Part shown: positions 5,714 through 5,872 of the stretch, piece after piece
How the letters are laid out: every line of letters starts with the position of its first letter
Numbering within the stretch: the stretch's first letter is position 1
Source: Selenomonadaceae bacterium
GTDB taxonomy: Bacteria > Bacillota > Negativicutes > Selenomonadales > Selenomonadaceae
NCBI GenBank assembly: GCA_016286075.1
Contig: JAEERZ010000148.1
Span: 1-5,872, forward strand
Direction of reading: 5' to 3'
Length of the DNA: 5,872 bases
The notes under the pieces: model-generated
The model's input: only the letters and a program-made list of their open reading frames with translations
Databases searched by the model: none
Told to the model about the DNA's origin: nothing
Translations under genes and position numbers: made by a program

Positions 5714-5872
5714 ATGGAAAGTAAAAAAGAAATTTCGCGGGTTATCGGCGGATTGAAGGGTGAGGTAGAGATTCCCGGCGATAAGTCCGTTTCCCATCGG
5801 AGCGTGATGTTGGCAGGGTTATGCGATACGCCCGTTCATATTACGAATTTCCTGCACGCGGCGGATTGCCTT
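5714..5872 (+). CDS. aroA: 3-phosphoshikimate 1-carboxyvinyltransferase (EPSP synthase), 5' part only
   Basis: The enzyme joins phosphoenolpyruvate to shikimate-3-phosphate, the sixth step of the shikimate pathway to aromatic amino acids. The 53 codons visible encode the start of the first domain, with the diagnostic motif GEVEIPGDKSVSHRSVMLAG at 16-35. K24, S25 and R29 are the substrate-binding residues of that motif. The next conserved piece, TNFLHAADCL, is at 44-53. The gene runs off the window, whereas a full protein would be about 430 residues. The ATG at 5714 has a GGAG site at 5703-5706. The motif is close to that of Firmicute enzymes; glyphosate sensitivity class cannot be judged from this part. 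In related genomes as I recall them, aroA closely follows the flavoprotein gene, so the 2.3-kb gap here marks an insertion. Confidence 0.95.
   Translation, partial: MESKKEISRVIGGLKGEVEIPGDKSVSHRSVMLAGLCDTPVHITNFLHAADCL

Overview
The window looks like chromosomal DNA from a Firmicute, most plausibly of the Negativicutes (Selenomonas-like). This rests on recognisable housekeeping genes in an order I recall as common there, on good Shine-Dalgarno sites and on moderately GC-rich coding sequence. The genus is an inference. All supported genes lie on the + strand.

Layout. (1) Bases 1-3393 are a tight housekeeping run. It starts with the last codons of an upstream gene (possibly scpB). Then come a secreted D-Ala-D-Ala carboxypeptidase (56-1363), an RluB-type 23S rRNA pseudouridine synthase (1381-2127) and an HI0933/BaiN-type flavoprotein (2131-3393), with gaps of only 3-17 bases. 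(2) Bases 3394-4746 are accessory and more AT-rich. They hold an unrecognised 159-residue protein (3406-3885), a 99-base strip that looks like a broken small gene (3898-3996), and a stand-alone HNH nuclease (4000-4599). A perfect 18-bp hairpin at 4706-4746 probably ends this transcript. (3) Bases 4747-5580 are a type II toxin-antitoxin module with its own predicted promoter. An exceptional 47-base palindrome overlaps the promoter, followed by an AbrB/MazE-fold antitoxin (4931-5197) and a PIN-domain toxin (5194-5580) that overlap by four bases. (4) Bases 5581-5872 carry an extended -10 promoter and the first 53 codons of aroA, which runs off the end.

How it fits together. The flavoprotein gene and aroA are usually close neighbours in related genomes as I recall them, so 3394-5580 reads as an insertion hotspot between them. 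The first accessory gene has a strong ribosome site right after the flavoprotein stop, so it can ride on housekeeping transcription. The toxin-antitoxin pair is insulated upstream by the terminator and probably self-regulated through the palindrome. aroA seems to have regained its own promoter downstream of the insert.

The points most worth a second look are the palindromic operator with four TCAGAAA half-sites, a PIN toxin lacking two normally conserved active-site residues, the HNH nuclease paired with an unknown small protein, and the broken mini-gene between them. I found no CRISPR array, rRNA, tRNA, transposase or evident insertion-sequence ends.
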